Shown piece after piece: positions 13,415 to 22,918 of a DNA stretch of 64,000 nt (position 1 is its first letter; each line of letters begins with the position of its first letter). The notes under the pieces were generated by a model. The model saw only the letters and a list, made by a program, of their open reading frames with translations, was not told where the DNA came from and did not search any database. The translations under genes and the position numbers were made by a program. Source of the stretch: a virus; the IMG/VR virus record IMGVR_UViG_3300005264_000002, positions 1 to 64,000 of that record; one strand, 5' to 3'.

Positions 13415-16108
13415 ATGTTTAACAGATTCGTCAAAAAAAATAATGCAGATAAAATTCTTCCTTCTCCAGAATCTCAAGAATTAAAGAAAATGAGGATTGA
13501 AGTTGATGAGCTTCAAATCAAATTAGATGATGAGTATGAAGAGTCATTGGCCCTAGACAATTATTACACTAAGGATACATTATCTAGCTCACATGCTGGA
13601 AGTTCAGCTAATTATGATGTAGTTGATGAGGATATCGATTTAAGGACTCTCCAAGCTTTATATGCTTCTGAAGGATGGTTTTATATTGTTGTTCAGGCAA
13701 TTACTAAAGCTATAATCTCCCTCCCTATGAAAATGGAAAAGAAGAAAATCACCAGTGAAGAGGTTGAATTGCCTAATGGTGATACTGAAGAAGTTAAGAA
13801 TGAAATTTGGGTAGAAGCTAATGGAGAACCTGAATTTGATCTTTTTCAACATCCTAATGATATGCAGGGAGCATTAGAATTCTTTATGTTAGTTATCATT
13901 GATTTTCTTACTCTAGGAAATACCTATATATGGATTGATAGGGGAGAAGGTGGAATTGAAGTTGATAGACCAACGGCAAGACTCCAAGAGGCAATGAGAA
14001 GACATGGACATGGTATAAATGGAATCTATAGAATGAATGCGTCCCTTATAGAACCATTAATAGAAGATAAAGAGTTTGGAATATCTGCTTATGGCCTAAT
14101 GTCAGCAGAGGGATATATAAGATTTGAAGCTAGTGAAATGCTACATATTAAAATGCCTCATCCTGGTAATGCTTTTATTGGATTGTCCCCAATTGTTCCT
14201 GTTCTTAAGAATGTTTTAATAGATAGATTTACCAGTGAGCACATGATTAGATTCTATAAGCAAGGTGCTAGACTTGGTGGAGTAATTAAAACATCTAAGA
14301 AGTTAACTAAAAATCAAATAACCAGATTAACTAGAAATTTTGAATCTAAGTTTTCGGGTAAAAAAAATCACCATAAAACTCTTATCCTTCCTGAGGGTAT
14401 GGAGTATGAAATAATAGAGGCCAATCCAGGTGAAACATCCCTCATTGAATTTAGTAAATTTAATAAAGAACCTATTCTTAGCACTTATTCTGTGCCTCCT
14501 GTTCGAGTTGGTCTTTTAGATGGGGCAACTTATGCAAATGCACTGATTCAAGATAAGTCCTTTTGGGAAAATGCTGTTAAACCTGTAACTATGCTTTTAC
14601 AGGATGGCTTTAGTAATTCAGGCAAGATAATTAAAAGAGAGAGAAGATTAAGAATTCGTTGGGATCTTTCAGATGTTGAAGCTCTCCAAGAGAATCTAAA
14701 AGATAAAGTTGAAATAGGTAAAGGATTAGGCGAAAGTGGTTGGTCAATTGATGAAATTAGAGAAAAACATTGGAAGCTAACTAAATTAGGAGGAGATAGA
14801 GGAGGAAATCTTATCCCATTAGTTGAGAGGACTAAAAGGCCAGAAGGATTTAGGAATTTACAATTATCTGCTCCTGGGACTGAAGAAAAAACTCAGCCGG
14901 CCAATGCTCAACCAGATCAAGAAACGGTTAGTGATGTAACTCCTACAGATCAGACTTTTGAACAAAGAGTTGGAGAGTTAACATCAATTAATATTGCTTC
15001 TGGGCTTTCTCCTGCAATAGCTGCTCAAGAAGCTGTTACTAGAACATTAGCAGAAGGATTATTACCAGGAGTCTCTCCAGAAGTCTCTACTGTTGAAAAT
15101 AATGAAGATCCTCAAAATGATACATCAACTAATGAATCGGAAAATGATTCCGAAGCAGAAGAAAATGAGGATGGAGAAGATAAAACTGATGGAGAAGATG
15201 AACCAAATAAAATTCTTTCTCTTCCTGGTATGGATCAAGACACTCTCCAAAATACAGTTAAGGCCCTAACTGGTGAAGGTGTTGATGGATTAATTAAAGA
15301 TAAATTTGAAGAGACTAAAAGCACTTTTGGTAGAATGGAGAAAATCTTTCAAGAAGCTGCGAAATCTATTGTAACTGATAAGAGTGGAAGGATAAATAAG
15401 CGTAAACATCTAATAAAAAGCTTAAGAAATAAAGCTGATGGAGATGATGGACTCCCAACAGGGAAAGATATTGCTAAATTTGCTGAAAAAGAAGCTTCTG
15501 ATCATCCAAGTTCAGTTGACATTAAAGCAATGGAAGTCGGCCATTCAAATACAATAACAACTCATTCTTTGACTTTTCCTAATGAAGAGGCTTTAGAATC
15601 CATAGAATCAGAAGCAGCTAAGAAAATTGTAGGGATAACTGACACAACTAAAGATCAAATAAGAAGTGTTATTGCTGATGCTTTTAGTCAACAGGCCACT
15701 CCTCAACAATTGGCCGATATGATTTCAGATAAGTTTTCTCAGATAATGACTTATAAGGGTCGAGCAATGACAATTGCTAGGACTGAAACTCTTTCAGCAG
15801 TTAGTGAAGGTCAAGAGATAAAAAAGAACCAATTTCTTGAAGAACTTCCAGAATTATCAGATGAGTTAATGAAGGCCTGGATGAATGCAAATGATTCCGA
15901 TGTTAGGGATAGCCATATCAAAACAGGAGATGAGGGGCCGATTCCTCATGATGAAAAATTCTCTAATGGTCTTATGCATCCAAGAGAAAGAGGGGCCAAG
16001 GCCAAAGAAGTAGTTAATTGTCGATGTACAGTTATTTATTTCCATAAAGCAGAACAAGAAGAAATTGAGGAAACTTTAGCTGATGATTTAATTCCATCAA
16101 TAATTTAA
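13415..16108 (+). CDS. Portal protein fused to a Mu gpF-like (MuF) head morphogenesis domain
   Basis: 897 aa, ATG after AAAAGAGGATTCAA. Residues about 70-470 are an HK97-type portal (stem and clip features such as PHPGNAFIGLSPI and SVPPVRVGLL), the dodecameric vertex through which DNA is packaged. An acidic linker rich in Asp/Glu spans about 560-605. Residues about 770-885 are a MuF domain with MTYKGRAMTIARTE, a HPRERGAKAKEV segment and the terminal NCRCT motif. In many phages portal and MuF are separate genes; here they form one chain, placing 12 MuF domains inside the prohead. Confidence 0.92.
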   Translation: MFNRFVKKNNADKILPSPESQELKKMRIEVDELQIKLDDEYEESLALDNYYTKDTLSSSHAGSSANYDVVDEDIDLRTLQALYASEGWFYIVVQAITKAIISLPMKMEKKKITSEEVELPNGDTEEVKNEIWVEANGEPEFDLFQHPNDMQGALEFFMLVIIDFLTLGNTYIWIDRGEGGIEVDRPTARLQEAMRRHGHGINGIYRMNASLIEPLIEDKEFGISAYGLMSAEGYIRFEASEMLHIKMPHPGNAFIGLSPIVPVLKNVLIDRFTSEHMIRFYKQGARLGGVIKTSKKLTKNQITRLTRNFESKFSGKKNHHKTLILPEGMEYEIIEANPGETSLIEFSKFNKEPILSTYSVPPVRVGLLDGATYANALIQDKSFWENAVKPVTMLLQDGFSNSGKIIKRERRLRIRWDLSDVEALQENLKDKVEIGKGLGESGWSIDEIREKHWKLTKLGGDRGGNLIPLVERTKRPEGFRNLQLSAPGTEEKTQPANAQPDQETVSDVTPTDQTFEQRVGELTSINIASGLSPAIAAQEAVTRTLAEGLLPGVSPEVSTVENNEDPQNDTSTNESENDSEAEENEDGEDKTDGEDEPNKILSLPGMDQDTLQNTVKALTGEGVDGLIKDKFEETKSTFGRMEKIFQEAAKSIVTDKSGRINKRKHLIKSLRNKADGDDGLPTGKDIAKFAEKEASDHPSSVDIKAMEVGHSNTITTHSLTFPNEEALESIESEAAKKIVGITDTTKDQIRSVIADAFSQQATPQQLADMISDKFSQIMTYKGRAMTIARTETLSAVSEGQEIKKNQFLEELPELSDELMKAWMNANDSDVRDSHIKTGDEGPIPHDEKFSNGLMHPRERGAKAKEVVNCRCTVIYFHKAEQEEIEETLADDLIPSII

Positions 16109-16127
16109 AAATATATGAAAATCAAAG

Positions 16128-16149
16128 TTGTAAATATGTTGTAAGTATC
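16128..16149 (+). promoter_or_regulatory. Tandem late-type promoter motifs before the protease gene
   Basis: TTGTAAATATG (16128-16138) abuts TTGTAAGTATC (16139-16149), ending 15 nt before ATG 16165. Confidence 0.65.
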
Positions 16150-16164
16150 AATTAAGAGGAATTT

Positions 16165-17055
16165 ATGTTTAAAAAAAATAAATCGTTTATCCGTAAAAAT
16201 ACTAATCCCCAAAACATGAAGCGTTTGGATTGTCCTATCGTTTGGGATGCTAAAAGCATTAAGAAAAATGCTAGTGGCAAATTAACAATTAAAGGATATG
16301 CCAATACAAAAGATCGTGATCGTGTTGGTGATGTAGTTCTTCCTGAAGCATTTGCCAAACAATTGTCTGAATTTATGGAGAATCCCATTCTTCTCTATAT
16401 GCATGATTGGGATCGTCCTTGTGGGAAGGTCATTAAAGCTGAGATTGATGAGAAAGGATTATTGATTGAAGCAGAAATAACCAATGCAAAATCAGCAGAA
16501 GACATTCGAGAAATGGTTAAAGATGGAACTCTTAAAACTTTTTCTATCGGATATAATGAACTTGATGCAGATTGGGACAAAGAAACTGCAACAAATTATG
16601 TTAAAGAATTAGAATTATTAGAGATATCAATTGTAACCATTCCTTGTAATACCCAAGCAAAATTTGAAGTTAAACCAGATGATAATGAAGAAGAAGCGGA
16701 AGATGATAGCGAAGGGAAATCTGCACCTAAAAAAGTTAAAACTTCTGATGATGTGATTGTTGAGCTTAATGATACAGCTTATGATTTTATTGTTGAAAAA
16801 ATCAATAATTCGATTAATGAAGGGAAAACCATTACTAAAAATCTTATGAAAGAATTTGAGATGGAATTTTGCTCAACAAAAAAAGGAAAAGTGGCCCAAA
16901 CAAAAGCTGTTATCACTGAAGATCAAGCTGAGTTTATGTCCCAAATGCTTAACATGATGGAATCAAATGAAGAAGTCGATTCTGAATTAATAATAGATAT
17001 TTCAAAAGCTTATGATCATTTGAAAGATAATGAATCAGACTTAATAGAAAAATAA
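16165..17055 (+). CDS. Prohead protease (HK97 gp4-like, peptidase U35/S78)
   Basis: 296 aa, ATG after AAGAGGAATTT. Residues 38-170 match caudoviral prohead proteases: KGYANTKDRDRVGDVV, MHDWD with candidate catalytic His80, and LKTFSIGY with candidate nucleophile Ser127. It would cleave scaffold and the capsid N-terminus during maturation. The C-terminal 110 residues after an acidic linker are helical and probably self-processed or scaffold-like. Position between portal and capsid genes agrees. Confidence 0.93.
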   Translation: MFKKNKSFIRKNTNPQNMKRLDCPIVWDAKSIKKNASGKLTIKGYANTKDRDRVGDVVLPEAFAKQLSEFMENPILLYMHDWDRPCGKVIKAEIDEKGLLIEAEITNAKSAEDIREMVKDGTLKTFSIGYNELDADWDKETATNYVKELELLEISIVTIPCNTQAKFEVKPDDNEEEAEDDSEGKSAPKKVKTSDDVIVELNDTAYDFIVEKINNSINEGKTITKNLMKEFEMEFCSTKKGKVAQTKAVITEDQAEFMSQMLNMMESNEEVDSELIIDISKAYDHLKDNESDLIEK

Positions 17056-17085
17056 TTAACAATATTTTCATAGGAGAAAATTATT

Positions 17086-17595
17086 ATGAAACTAAAAAAG
17101 AAGGCCCTAAAAGATCTAGTTCTTAAATTACGTGGAAAATCTGTTGATCCAACTCCAGAAGATGAAACCAAAACTCCAGAAGAAATTGCTGCTGAAGAGG
17201 CTGCAAAAGCTTGTGATGAAGATGATAAAGAAGAAGACGATAAATCTGTTGATTCAACTGAAGAAAATACAGAAGACAAAGTTGATGTTGAAGGAGATGA
17301 AGAAGATCCTGCAATGGGAGCTTTAAAAGTTCTTACTGAAAAAGTTGATTTGATGATGGATGGCCTGGCAACTGTTTTAGAAATGCTTGAAGGCTCTAAG
17401 GCTGAAGATTCTGAAGAAGAGGATTCTGAAGAAGATGACATGGATTCAGAAGATGAAGATAAAACTGATGATGAAGATTCTAAAGATGAGGATGAAGAAG
17501 ATAAAACTTTGGATGAATTATCTGATGAAGAAGCTTTAAAAGTTCTTGAAGATCTTGATGAGCAACTTGAAGAAATAGAGGAAGGAGCCGTTTAG
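17086..17595 (+). CDS. Highly acidic scaffold-like protein (169 aa)
   Basis: ATG after AGGAGAAAATTATT. About a third of residues are Asp or Glu, arranged as two acidic blocks around a helical segment (residues about 83-106, MGALKVLTEKVDLMMDGLATVLEML). Placement between protease and capsid and this composition suggest an internal scaffold or delta-domain protein removed on maturation. Low complexity prevents a family call. Confidence 0.7.
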   Translation: MKLKKKALKDLVLKLRGKSVDPTPEDETKTPEEIAAEEAAKACDEDDKEEDDKSVDSTEENTEDKVDVEGDEEDPAMGALKVLTEKVDLMMDGLATVLEMLEGSKAEDSEEEDSEEDDMDSEDEDKTDDEDSKDEDEEDKTLDELSDEEALKVLEDLDEQLEEIEEGAV

Positions 17596-17599
17596 GCTC
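17584..17599 (+). terminator. Hairpin at the end of the acidic protein gene
   Basis: GGAGCC and GGCTCC form a 6-bp stem around the stop codon region, followed by TCTCTTAGTT rather than a clean T run. Possible weak terminator or mRNA end stabiliser. Confidence 0.45.
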
Positions 17600-17621
17600 C
17601 TCTCTTAGTTATAAATTGTTG

Positions 17622-17632
17622 GTGTATATATA
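17622..17632 (+). promoter_or_regulatory. Late-type promoter motif before the major capsid gene
   Basis: GTGTATATATA in the context TTGGTGTATATATATCCTGT, almost the same as at 25791 (TTGGTGTATATATATTCTGT). Lies 57 nt before ATG 17690. Confidence 0.75.
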
Positions 17633-17689
17633 TCCTGTGAAGTGAATATGCTAAAAATTGTTGAATAAATATCTAAGGAGAAAAGACAA

Positions 17690-19105
17690 ATGAAACCTGA
17701 ATTAAAAAAAGCTATCCTTGAAGCTAGAAAAACTCTTAAAACAGCTAAAGCTAACGCTGCTTTCGCAACTAAAAAGCCAGGGCAAACTGGAACTAAAGGT
17801 TCAATGCCAGAAGTTGCCAAGAAATTTCTTGGAAAATTTTCTTGTAAATCTTTCCAAGAATTGATGAAAGTTGATACTTCATCTAAGAAGTTTTCTTATC
17901 TAGGTGATGAAGAAATAGAGAGAGTAAAAGGTCTTAAAGAAAGCGTAGATACTTGTGTTATCGCTGCTGAACTAATTAAATTTGTTGAGAGTGACGGTAA
18001 AGATCGTTCAGTAGCAAAGAGCGATGTTAAAAACTCAAAATATTATCAAGAAGAGCTACTTCCTCAGCTTAAAGCTTTTGGTATCGATTCAGGTGATGAT
18101 GGTTATGAGTGGATTCCTGAAATGGTATCAACTTCTTATATCGATGAATTTAATTTGGATAGAAAAGTTTCTGGACTTTTCCAAGAAATCCGTATGCCAT
18201 CAAATCCTTATCGTTTTCCTGTTTTAACTCAAGGTGCAATTGCTCGTAGAGTTGGAACTGTTACAGCTTTAAGTCCTTCACAAGCTTTCAAAACTGATAA
18301 GACAATCCTTTTTGAAGCTGTGAAATTGACTAATCAATATGAGCTACCAGAAGAGTTGAATGAAGATTCTGCTCCTGATATCGTAAAAGTAATCAGACAA
18401 GAGCTTATTGAAGGTCAAGAAAAAGCAATTGAAATTGCAATCCTTGAAGGGGATACTTCTGATCCTCATCAACATTCTTTTTCTCAATTGGCTGATCTTC
18501 CTGCTGGTACAGCTCTTGGAGCACTTCCAAATCAAGATGATTCTCCAGAGCGTGTTTTCGATGGTCTAAGAGTTAGAGCTTTGGCCGCTGGTGCTACTGC
18601 AATTGTTGACGCTGGTGCAAACACTCTTTCAGAAACAGAAATGAGTGAAGCAAGAGCTAAAATGGGCAAATTTGGAGTAGATCCTTCTCAACTTGTTTGG
18701 CTTTTTGGTCCAAAAGGATACAATCAAGCTCTACAACTTGATGATGTAAGAACTCTTGAGCAGTATGGGCCAAAAGCTCCTGTTCTTACTGGAGAGCTTG
18801 CAAAATATGAAGGTGCTCCAGTAGTTGTTTCTGAGTATCTAAGAGAAGACACAGACGCAACAGGTGTTAATGGTGCAGTTCCTGCTAACAACATTAAATT
18901 ATCTGTTATCTGCGTAAATAGAAAGAGATTCTTTGTTGGATTGAGAAGAGGACTTCAAGTTAAAGTTGAGAATAACAGAACTCAATATGATGTACTTGAC
19001 ATGGTATCTTTCCAAAGAAAAGCTTTCCAAGCTGTTCTTAAGGCCGATGGATCAAATTATGCTGCAGAAAGTTCAGTATCTTTGATCTACAATATCGGAG
19101 CTTAA
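17690..19105 (+). CDS. Major capsid protein (HK97 fold)
   Basis: 471 aa, ATG after AAGGAGAAAAGACA. Residues 1-110 are helical and basic, like the delta domain cleaved by the prohead protease. The rest matches phage_capsid proteins: MPSNPYRFPVLTQG, the spine-helix region, a NGAVPANNIKLSVICVNRKRFFVG P-domain segment and a C-terminal LDMVSFQRKAFQAVLKADG. It has its own late-type promoter and a terminator downstream, and more C-containing synonymous codons (ATC, TTC) than neighbours, as expected for the most highly expressed gene. Confidence 0.95.
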   Translation: MKPELKKAILEARKTLKTAKANAAFATKKPGQTGTKGSMPEVAKKFLGKFSCKSFQELMKVDTSSKKFSYLGDEEIERVKGLKESVDTCVIAAELIKFVESDGKDRSVAKSDVKNSKYYQEELLPQLKAFGIDSGDDGYEWIPEMVSTSYIDEFNLDRKVSGLFQEIRMPSNPYRFPVLTQGAIARRVGTVTALSPSQAFKTDKTILFEAVKLTNQYELPEELNEDSAPDIVKVIRQELIEGQEKAIEIAILEGDTSDPHQHSFSQLADLPAGTALGALPNQDDSPERVFDGLRVRALAAGATAIVDAGANTLSETEMSEARAKMGKFGVDPSQLVWLFGPKGYNQALQLDDVRTLEQYGPKAPVLTGELAKYEGAPVVVSEYLREDTDATGVNGAVPANNIKLSVICVNRKRFFVGLRRGLQVKVENNRTQYDVLDMVSFQRKAFQAVLKADGSNYAAESSVSLIYNIGA

Positions 19106-19134
19106 TAAAAAAGCTGGGCGATTGTGTTAAACCT

Positions 19135-19167
19135 AAAAGGGGAGGGGTCAAATCCTTCCCTTTTTTT
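19135..19167 (+). terminator. Rho-independent terminator after the capsid gene
   Basis: AAAAGGGGAGG pairs with CCTTCCCTTTT with one mismatch and is followed by seven T. Confidence 0.8.
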
Positions 19168-19179
19168 GTATAGGAGAGA

Positions 19180-19416
19180 ATGATGATTAAAATAATTGGT
19201 GATTTAAATAAAGCAAAAAAAGCTCTTGGAACTAATGTAGAACTTTATAATGGTCAATTACTTAAAGGTAATGAAAAAAAGATGAAAGCTCTTTGTCAAA
19301 AATATCCTAATTTATTTTCTTGGGAAGGAGATGATTGGTCGGCCAATATGAAGAAAGCTCCATCTAAAAATAAAATGATGGATAAATCTAAAGCAAAATC
19401 TAAAAAAGTTAAATAA
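19180..19416 (+). CDS. Small basic virion-cluster protein (78 aa)
   Basis: ATG after TAGGAGAGA; a second ATG follows at once. First 50 residues look globular (KIIGDLNKAKKALGTNVELYNGQLLKGNEKK), the last 20 are Lys-rich. Location after the capsid gene suggests a head-completion or decoration role. No family recognised. Confidence 0.65.
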   Translation: MMIKIIGDLNKAKKALGTNVELYNGQLLKGNEKKMKALCQKYPNLFSWEGDDWSANMKKAPSKNKMMDKSKAKSKKVK

Positions 19417-19447
19417 AGGGGCCGGCCCTTTACCATAAGGGGTTAAT

Positions 19448-20302
19448 ATGGCCGTAAAATATGCTAAAAAATTGCAGATGTTTAACTCTCATGTTCTCCA
19501 AACCAGGGAGAATTTTGGGGGTCAAGCTTTTTCTGATTTTGAATTAGTTACCGGATCTCGTTTAGTCTGGGCCTTATCAATTAAAACTATTGATCCTGGA
19601 GCTTCAATAGTTGTTAACATTAAGAATGGATTTACTAGAGATTTTCCTTTTGAAACTATTTTAAATATTACAGGAAATGCTGCTGGATTCTATAAAAAAG
19701 TTTTAACAGATACACATAATTTATTTGATGTAGATGTAACAGTTGTTGGAGGAAATGCTACCTATGCTTTAGGCGTTTCTATTTCAGACAATGCTCTAAC
19801 TACCAGGATTGAAAACGCTGAAATTGCTGTTGATTTGAATCATATCCTTCAATCAAATGGAGAGTATGATTCTGTTAGAATTGGAGATGGGGTTGAAGAA
19901 TTAGAAATTAATCCTGATGGATCTATTAATGTAAATATTGTTAATACTTCCGTTGTTCCAGAGATAGTAAGGCCAGTTTTCAATAAAATTACTAGCGTAG
20001 TAGATTCAATAAGAAGTTCCATTGTTTCTCATACTGCAAGTTTAACTAAACAGACTTATCTTCAATTTATATCTGTTAGCGGAAATAATATTGCTGATTA
20101 TGAGCTGGAAATTAATAGCAGTGTAATTGATGAGAGGAATACTTATTTTGGTGGCCCATTATCTGAGCAATTTGAATTTAACGCTTATTCTGAAAATGGG
20201 ATGCTAATTACTCCAGGTCAGAAAATAGAAGTATTTTCTACTCATTATCGATCAGATTTAGGTGATTTTAGCTCTAGGATACAAATATTGGAAGTTGGAT
20301 AA
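19448..20302 (+). CDS. Virion structural protein (284 aa)
   Basis: ATG after AAGGGGTTAAT, beginning MAVKYAKK. Beta-rich throughout. Residues about 140-170 contain VRIGDGVEELEINPDGSINVNI, a strand-turn-strand pattern common in phage head and fibre proteins. Near the head genes, so a head decoration or fibre protein is likely. No enzyme motif. Confidence 0.7.
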   Translation: MAVKYAKKLQMFNSHVLQTRENFGGQAFSDFELVTGSRLVWALSIKTIDPGASIVVNIKNGFTRDFPFETILNITGNAAGFYKKVLTDTHNLFDVDVTVVGGNATYALGVSISDNALTTRIENAEIAVDLNHILQSNGEYDSVRIGDGVEELEINPDGSINVNIVNTSVVPEIVRPVFNKITSVVDSIRSSIVSHTASLTKQTYLQFISVSGNNIADYELEINSSVIDERNTYFGGPLSEQFEFNAYSENGMLITPGQKIEVFSTHYRSDLGDFSSRIQILEVG

Positions 20303-20304
20303 AA

Positions 20305-20315
20305 TTGTATATATA
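20305..20315 (+). promoter_or_regulatory. Late-type promoter motif
   Basis: TTGTATATATA immediately after the previous stop and 15 nt before ATG 20331. Confidence 0.6.
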
Positions 20316-20330
20316 GAACAGGAGGGGATT

Positions 20331-20507
20331 ATGAGTTTAGAGAAAAAGAAAAAAGAAGCTGAGATAATGCGTATGAGATCCAATATCTTAGATGCAGAAG
20401 TTCAGATTGAAGAGAGAAAAGAAGAAATCCAAAGAATTGGAAATAAAATAGAAACTTTTAACAATAGAATAGAAGTTCTTGAAAAAGAACTTATAAAGGG
20501 GAAGTAA
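20331..20507 (+). CDS. Small coiled-coil protein (58 aa)
   Basis: The frame opens further upstream, but AGGAGGGGATT directly before ATG 20331 fixes the start. The whole protein is one predicted coiled coil with heptad-spaced Ile/Leu/Met (MRSNILDAEVQIEERKEEI). It lies between two beta-rich virion genes and may trimerise or bridge a decoration protein. Confidence 0.7.
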   Translation: MSLEKKKKEAEIMRMRSNILDAEVQIEERKEEIQRIGNKIETFNNRIEVLEKELIKGK

Positions 20508-20508
20508 A

Positions 20509-21318
20509 ATGAGTGATAATAAAAGAGGCCTACCTGTTAGAACCCAAGAAGATCCTGACTTAAAAGTCCAGGTGAAACTTGTTGATTATGATACTCCATC
20601 TCAAGGGATGGAAGTCGATACTGATAAAAATGCACATGTTGAAGTTCATGGAAATCAGCCAACAACAAATAATGATATAGCTCTTCAATTATCTGAAGAG
20701 GGAAGAGTAAATGGTAATGGTGACTATGATGTGTCCACCAACACAAAGCCTGCCTCTTGTGCTCCAATTATGCATGATAGGAAGGATACCGCTGAGACTC
20801 CTTCAGAGACAGATCAAAATTTGCGTCCTACTGGTGTAACTTATGATAATGGTGTTGATGAAACTATTGTCGCTCAAGATGTTGCCATTAGAGATGAAGA
20901 TGGTGTCCCATATTCTAAAGATAATCCAATGCCTGTTGCCCTTGAAGAGTCTGAAGGTGAAGAGATCCATGATTATTTCGAGCATGTAGATGTTGTTAAA
21001 AATGGTGCAACATCTACTCATACATTTTCAGTAGTAAATGGTAAAACATTATCATTAGATCAAGTTCTTTGTGACGGTTCATTAGCTCATTCAATGAAGT
21101 TAGAAATTGGCGATGGTGGAGCTACTGAAACATTTGTCTCAAAAGCAAATAGATTCGCTTCAGAAGCCAATGATAATGCTGATGTTGAATTTAAAAGATC
21201 ATTAAAAGTTATTGGAACTGTAAATAATACAACAGTAAAAGTGACAGTAACAAATAGAGATAAACATGATGATGTCTCTATTTACACGACTATTGTTGGA
21301 TTGCTACATAATACTTAA
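20509..21318 (+). CDS. Virion structural protein (269 aa)
   Basis: ATG one base after the previous stop, with AAGGGGAAGTAAA as ribosome binding site. Acidic N-terminal half; C-terminal 120 residues beta-rich (SVVNGKTLSLDQVL...VIGTVNNTTVKVTVTNRDKHDDVS), like a phage decoration or fibre domain. Unrelated to known enzymes. Part of the accessory head block 19448-22911. Confidence 0.65.
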   Translation: MSDNKRGLPVRTQEDPDLKVQVKLVDYDTPSQGMEVDTDKNAHVEVHGNQPTTNNDIALQLSEEGRVNGNGDYDVSTNTKPASCAPIMHDRKDTAETPSETDQNLRPTGVTYDNGVDETIVAQDVAIRDEDGVPYSKDNPMPVALEESEGEEIHDYFEHVDVVKNGATSTHTFSVVNGKTLSLDQVLCDGSLAHSMKLEIGDGGATETFVSKANRFASEANDNADVEFKRSLKVIGTVNNTTVKVTVTNRDKHDDVSIYTTIVGLLHNT

Positions 21319-21329
21319 GAGGCCTTAAA

Positions 21330-21704
21330 ATGGGTGATGCAACTAGAGAAAAGGCCAGTACCACTAATAGGATTATTGGCCCCAATGAAGATAATGAAGC
21401 TCTTGTTAGTGATAATCAGGAGCTTCATATTCGTGACACTCATGACAATGGTGGTTTAGATGCTATTATTGATCTAACAACTACTCCAATTGAAGGGAAA
21501 GTTGGAGCTACTACAAAAACAGAAAGAAAGTATGTAATAATGGAGGCCCTAGACACAAATGTCGTTTGGGGCTTTTCTAATACTACGCAATCTTTCGATT
21601 TATTTAAAAATCAATTGATTATGGTTCCAGTAGGACCAAATACAGAAGTTTGGTTTAAAATGAAATCTAGTACAGGTCAAGTTGCTTTTGGGGAGTTAAG
21701 TTAA
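21330..21704 (+). CDS. Small virion-associated protein (124 aa)
   Basis: ATG after AGAGGCCTTAAA. An Asp/Asn-rich N-terminus (about 45 residues, SDNQELHIRDTHDNGG) precedes a beta-rich domain. The N-terminus resembles that of the 269-aa protein just upstream, suggesting a shared attachment segment. It shares its last base with the next ATG. Confidence 0.65.
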   Translation: MGDATREKASTTNRIIGPNEDNEALVSDNQELHIRDTHDNGGLDAIIDLTTTPIEGKVGATTKTERKYVIMEALDTNVVWGFSNTTQSFDLFKNQLIMVPVGPNTEVWFKMKSSTGQVAFGELS

Positions 21705-22210
21705 TGGCCGGTCCTTTTACAACTCCTGTTGCATTTTCTACTCCATTCCTTTCTGAGCCTGAAAGAAGCAATGGTTTTGTATCTAAAAATGTTCAAGAAG
21801 CAATTGAAGAATGTTTAGCTTTGGCCTTAGCTAATGATAGATTCTTGGTATTGGCAAAATATAATGGTAAGGCAAATATAGGAAGACACCTTGAATTTTA
21901 TAGTAGGATCAGTAGCGATGATGCACCATTATATATGAATGGTGGTGCTAATATTTTGGCCATAATAGGAGCAACTACCGCAGCTAATGCAACATGTAAA
22001 ATTGGTTTTTTTGATAAAAATGTGAGTGAAACTGTACCACTTTATGAGATTGAATTTAGTAATGAAAAGAAGGTTGAATACTTAGGTTCTGTCTTAGTGC
22101 CGTTATTCACAATTGATGCATCTGGAGAATTAGTCGTAAGAGTGACTTCAGGCTCAATAAATAAACCACACTTACAAGTGACATTTAGTTCAAATGTTAG
22201 TTCTCCATAA
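21704..22210 (+). CDS. Virion-associated protein (168 aa)
   Basis: Overlaps the previous stop by one base. N-terminal FVSKNVQEAIEECLALALAN is a short helix typical of trimeric fibre and decoration proteins; the C-terminal 110 residues form a beta-sandwich-like pattern ending VRVTSGSINKPHLQVTF. Likely head decoration or head fibre component. Confidence 0.65.
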   Translation: MAGPFTTPVAFSTPFLSEPERSNGFVSKNVQEAIEECLALALANDRFLVLAKYNGKANIGRHLEFYSRISSDDAPLYMNGGANILAIIGATTAANATCKIGFFDKNVSETVPLYEIEFSNEKKVEYLGSVLVPLFTIDASGELVVRVTSGSINKPHLQVTFSSNVSSP

Positions 22211-22224
22211 TAAAGGATTTTTAA

Positions 22225-22911
22225 ATGAGTAAAATAATTCATAATCTATTAGAAGAATCAAAAACCTATGGAGGAATGATTATTCCAGCTAGTGAAAGTT
22301 ATCTAATATCTGAAGAAGAGCTTAGAGGTTTTCAAAATGATATTAATCTTCATAATGCTATTAATGCAGAAATAGCTGAAGTAGTTTTAGAGGACTCAAA
22401 TGCTCCAGGTATTTTTCTTTCTGGAGTAAATGGTATCCGATTTTTGTTATCAAATATGGTTATAATTACAGAGACTCCAGCAGCCTATCCTTTTAAGAAA
22501 AAATGTTTAGAGTCTGGAAATAAACTTTTTAGAAGAAAACATGGAATTAAAGAAACTATTCCAGCAAATAGCTCAGAAACCCTTTCCATTATTGTTCCTT
22601 ATAATAATTGTAAGATTGATGAATTAGAAATCGTTAATGGGAAAATTGGGGATACTGTTGATTTAAAAGTTTATGATACTCCTGAAGGACTTATCCAAAT
22701 GAGCATGGGAGTCCCTCCAGAACAGATTATTCCTTCAAAAATGCTTAATCAATTTGGATTTGGAGCAAATATCTGCGAAGGTTACTATAAAGATAAGTCT
22801 GACTATGATGCGGATTTAATTAAAGACTTAAAAGTTGAAGTAACTTATTATAATAATGGTGATTCAGATTTAGTAATTGGAGCTAACTTTATACTCCATC
22901 AAATAGTATAG
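22225..22911 (+). CDS. Virion-associated protein (228 aa)
   Basis: ATG after AAAGGATTTTTAA. Mixed helical N-terminus and beta-rich C-terminus; ends VIGANFILHQIV. No motif recognised. Fourth member of a run of accessory virion genes between capsid and neck genes. Confidence 0.6.
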   Translation: MSKIIHNLLEESKTYGGMIIPASESYLISEEELRGFQNDINLHNAINAEIAEVVLEDSNAPGIFLSGVNGIRFLLSNMVIITETPAAYPFKKKCLESGNKLFRRKHGIKETIPANSSETLSIIVPYNNCKIDELEIVNGKIGDTVDLKVYDTPEGLIQMSMGVPPEQIIPSKMLNQFGFGANICEGYYKDKSDYDADLIKDLKVEVTYYNNGDSDLVIGANFILHQIV

Positions 22912-22918
22912 GTTGATA

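Noticed and set aside
17016-17441. Long minus-strand Ser-rich open frame opposite the acidic protein gene
   Set aside because: It is the shadow of GAA/GAT-rich codons on the + strand; no ribosome binding site or promoter.
19415-19431. AAAGGGGCCGGCCCTTT-like dyad after the 19180 gene
   Set aside because: Too short and without a T run to call as a terminator; it may simply be part of the GGCC enrichment.
20262-20330. Longer start for the coiled-coil gene at 20331
   Set aside because: It would overlap the previous gene and lacks the AGGAGGGG site that precedes ATG 20331.
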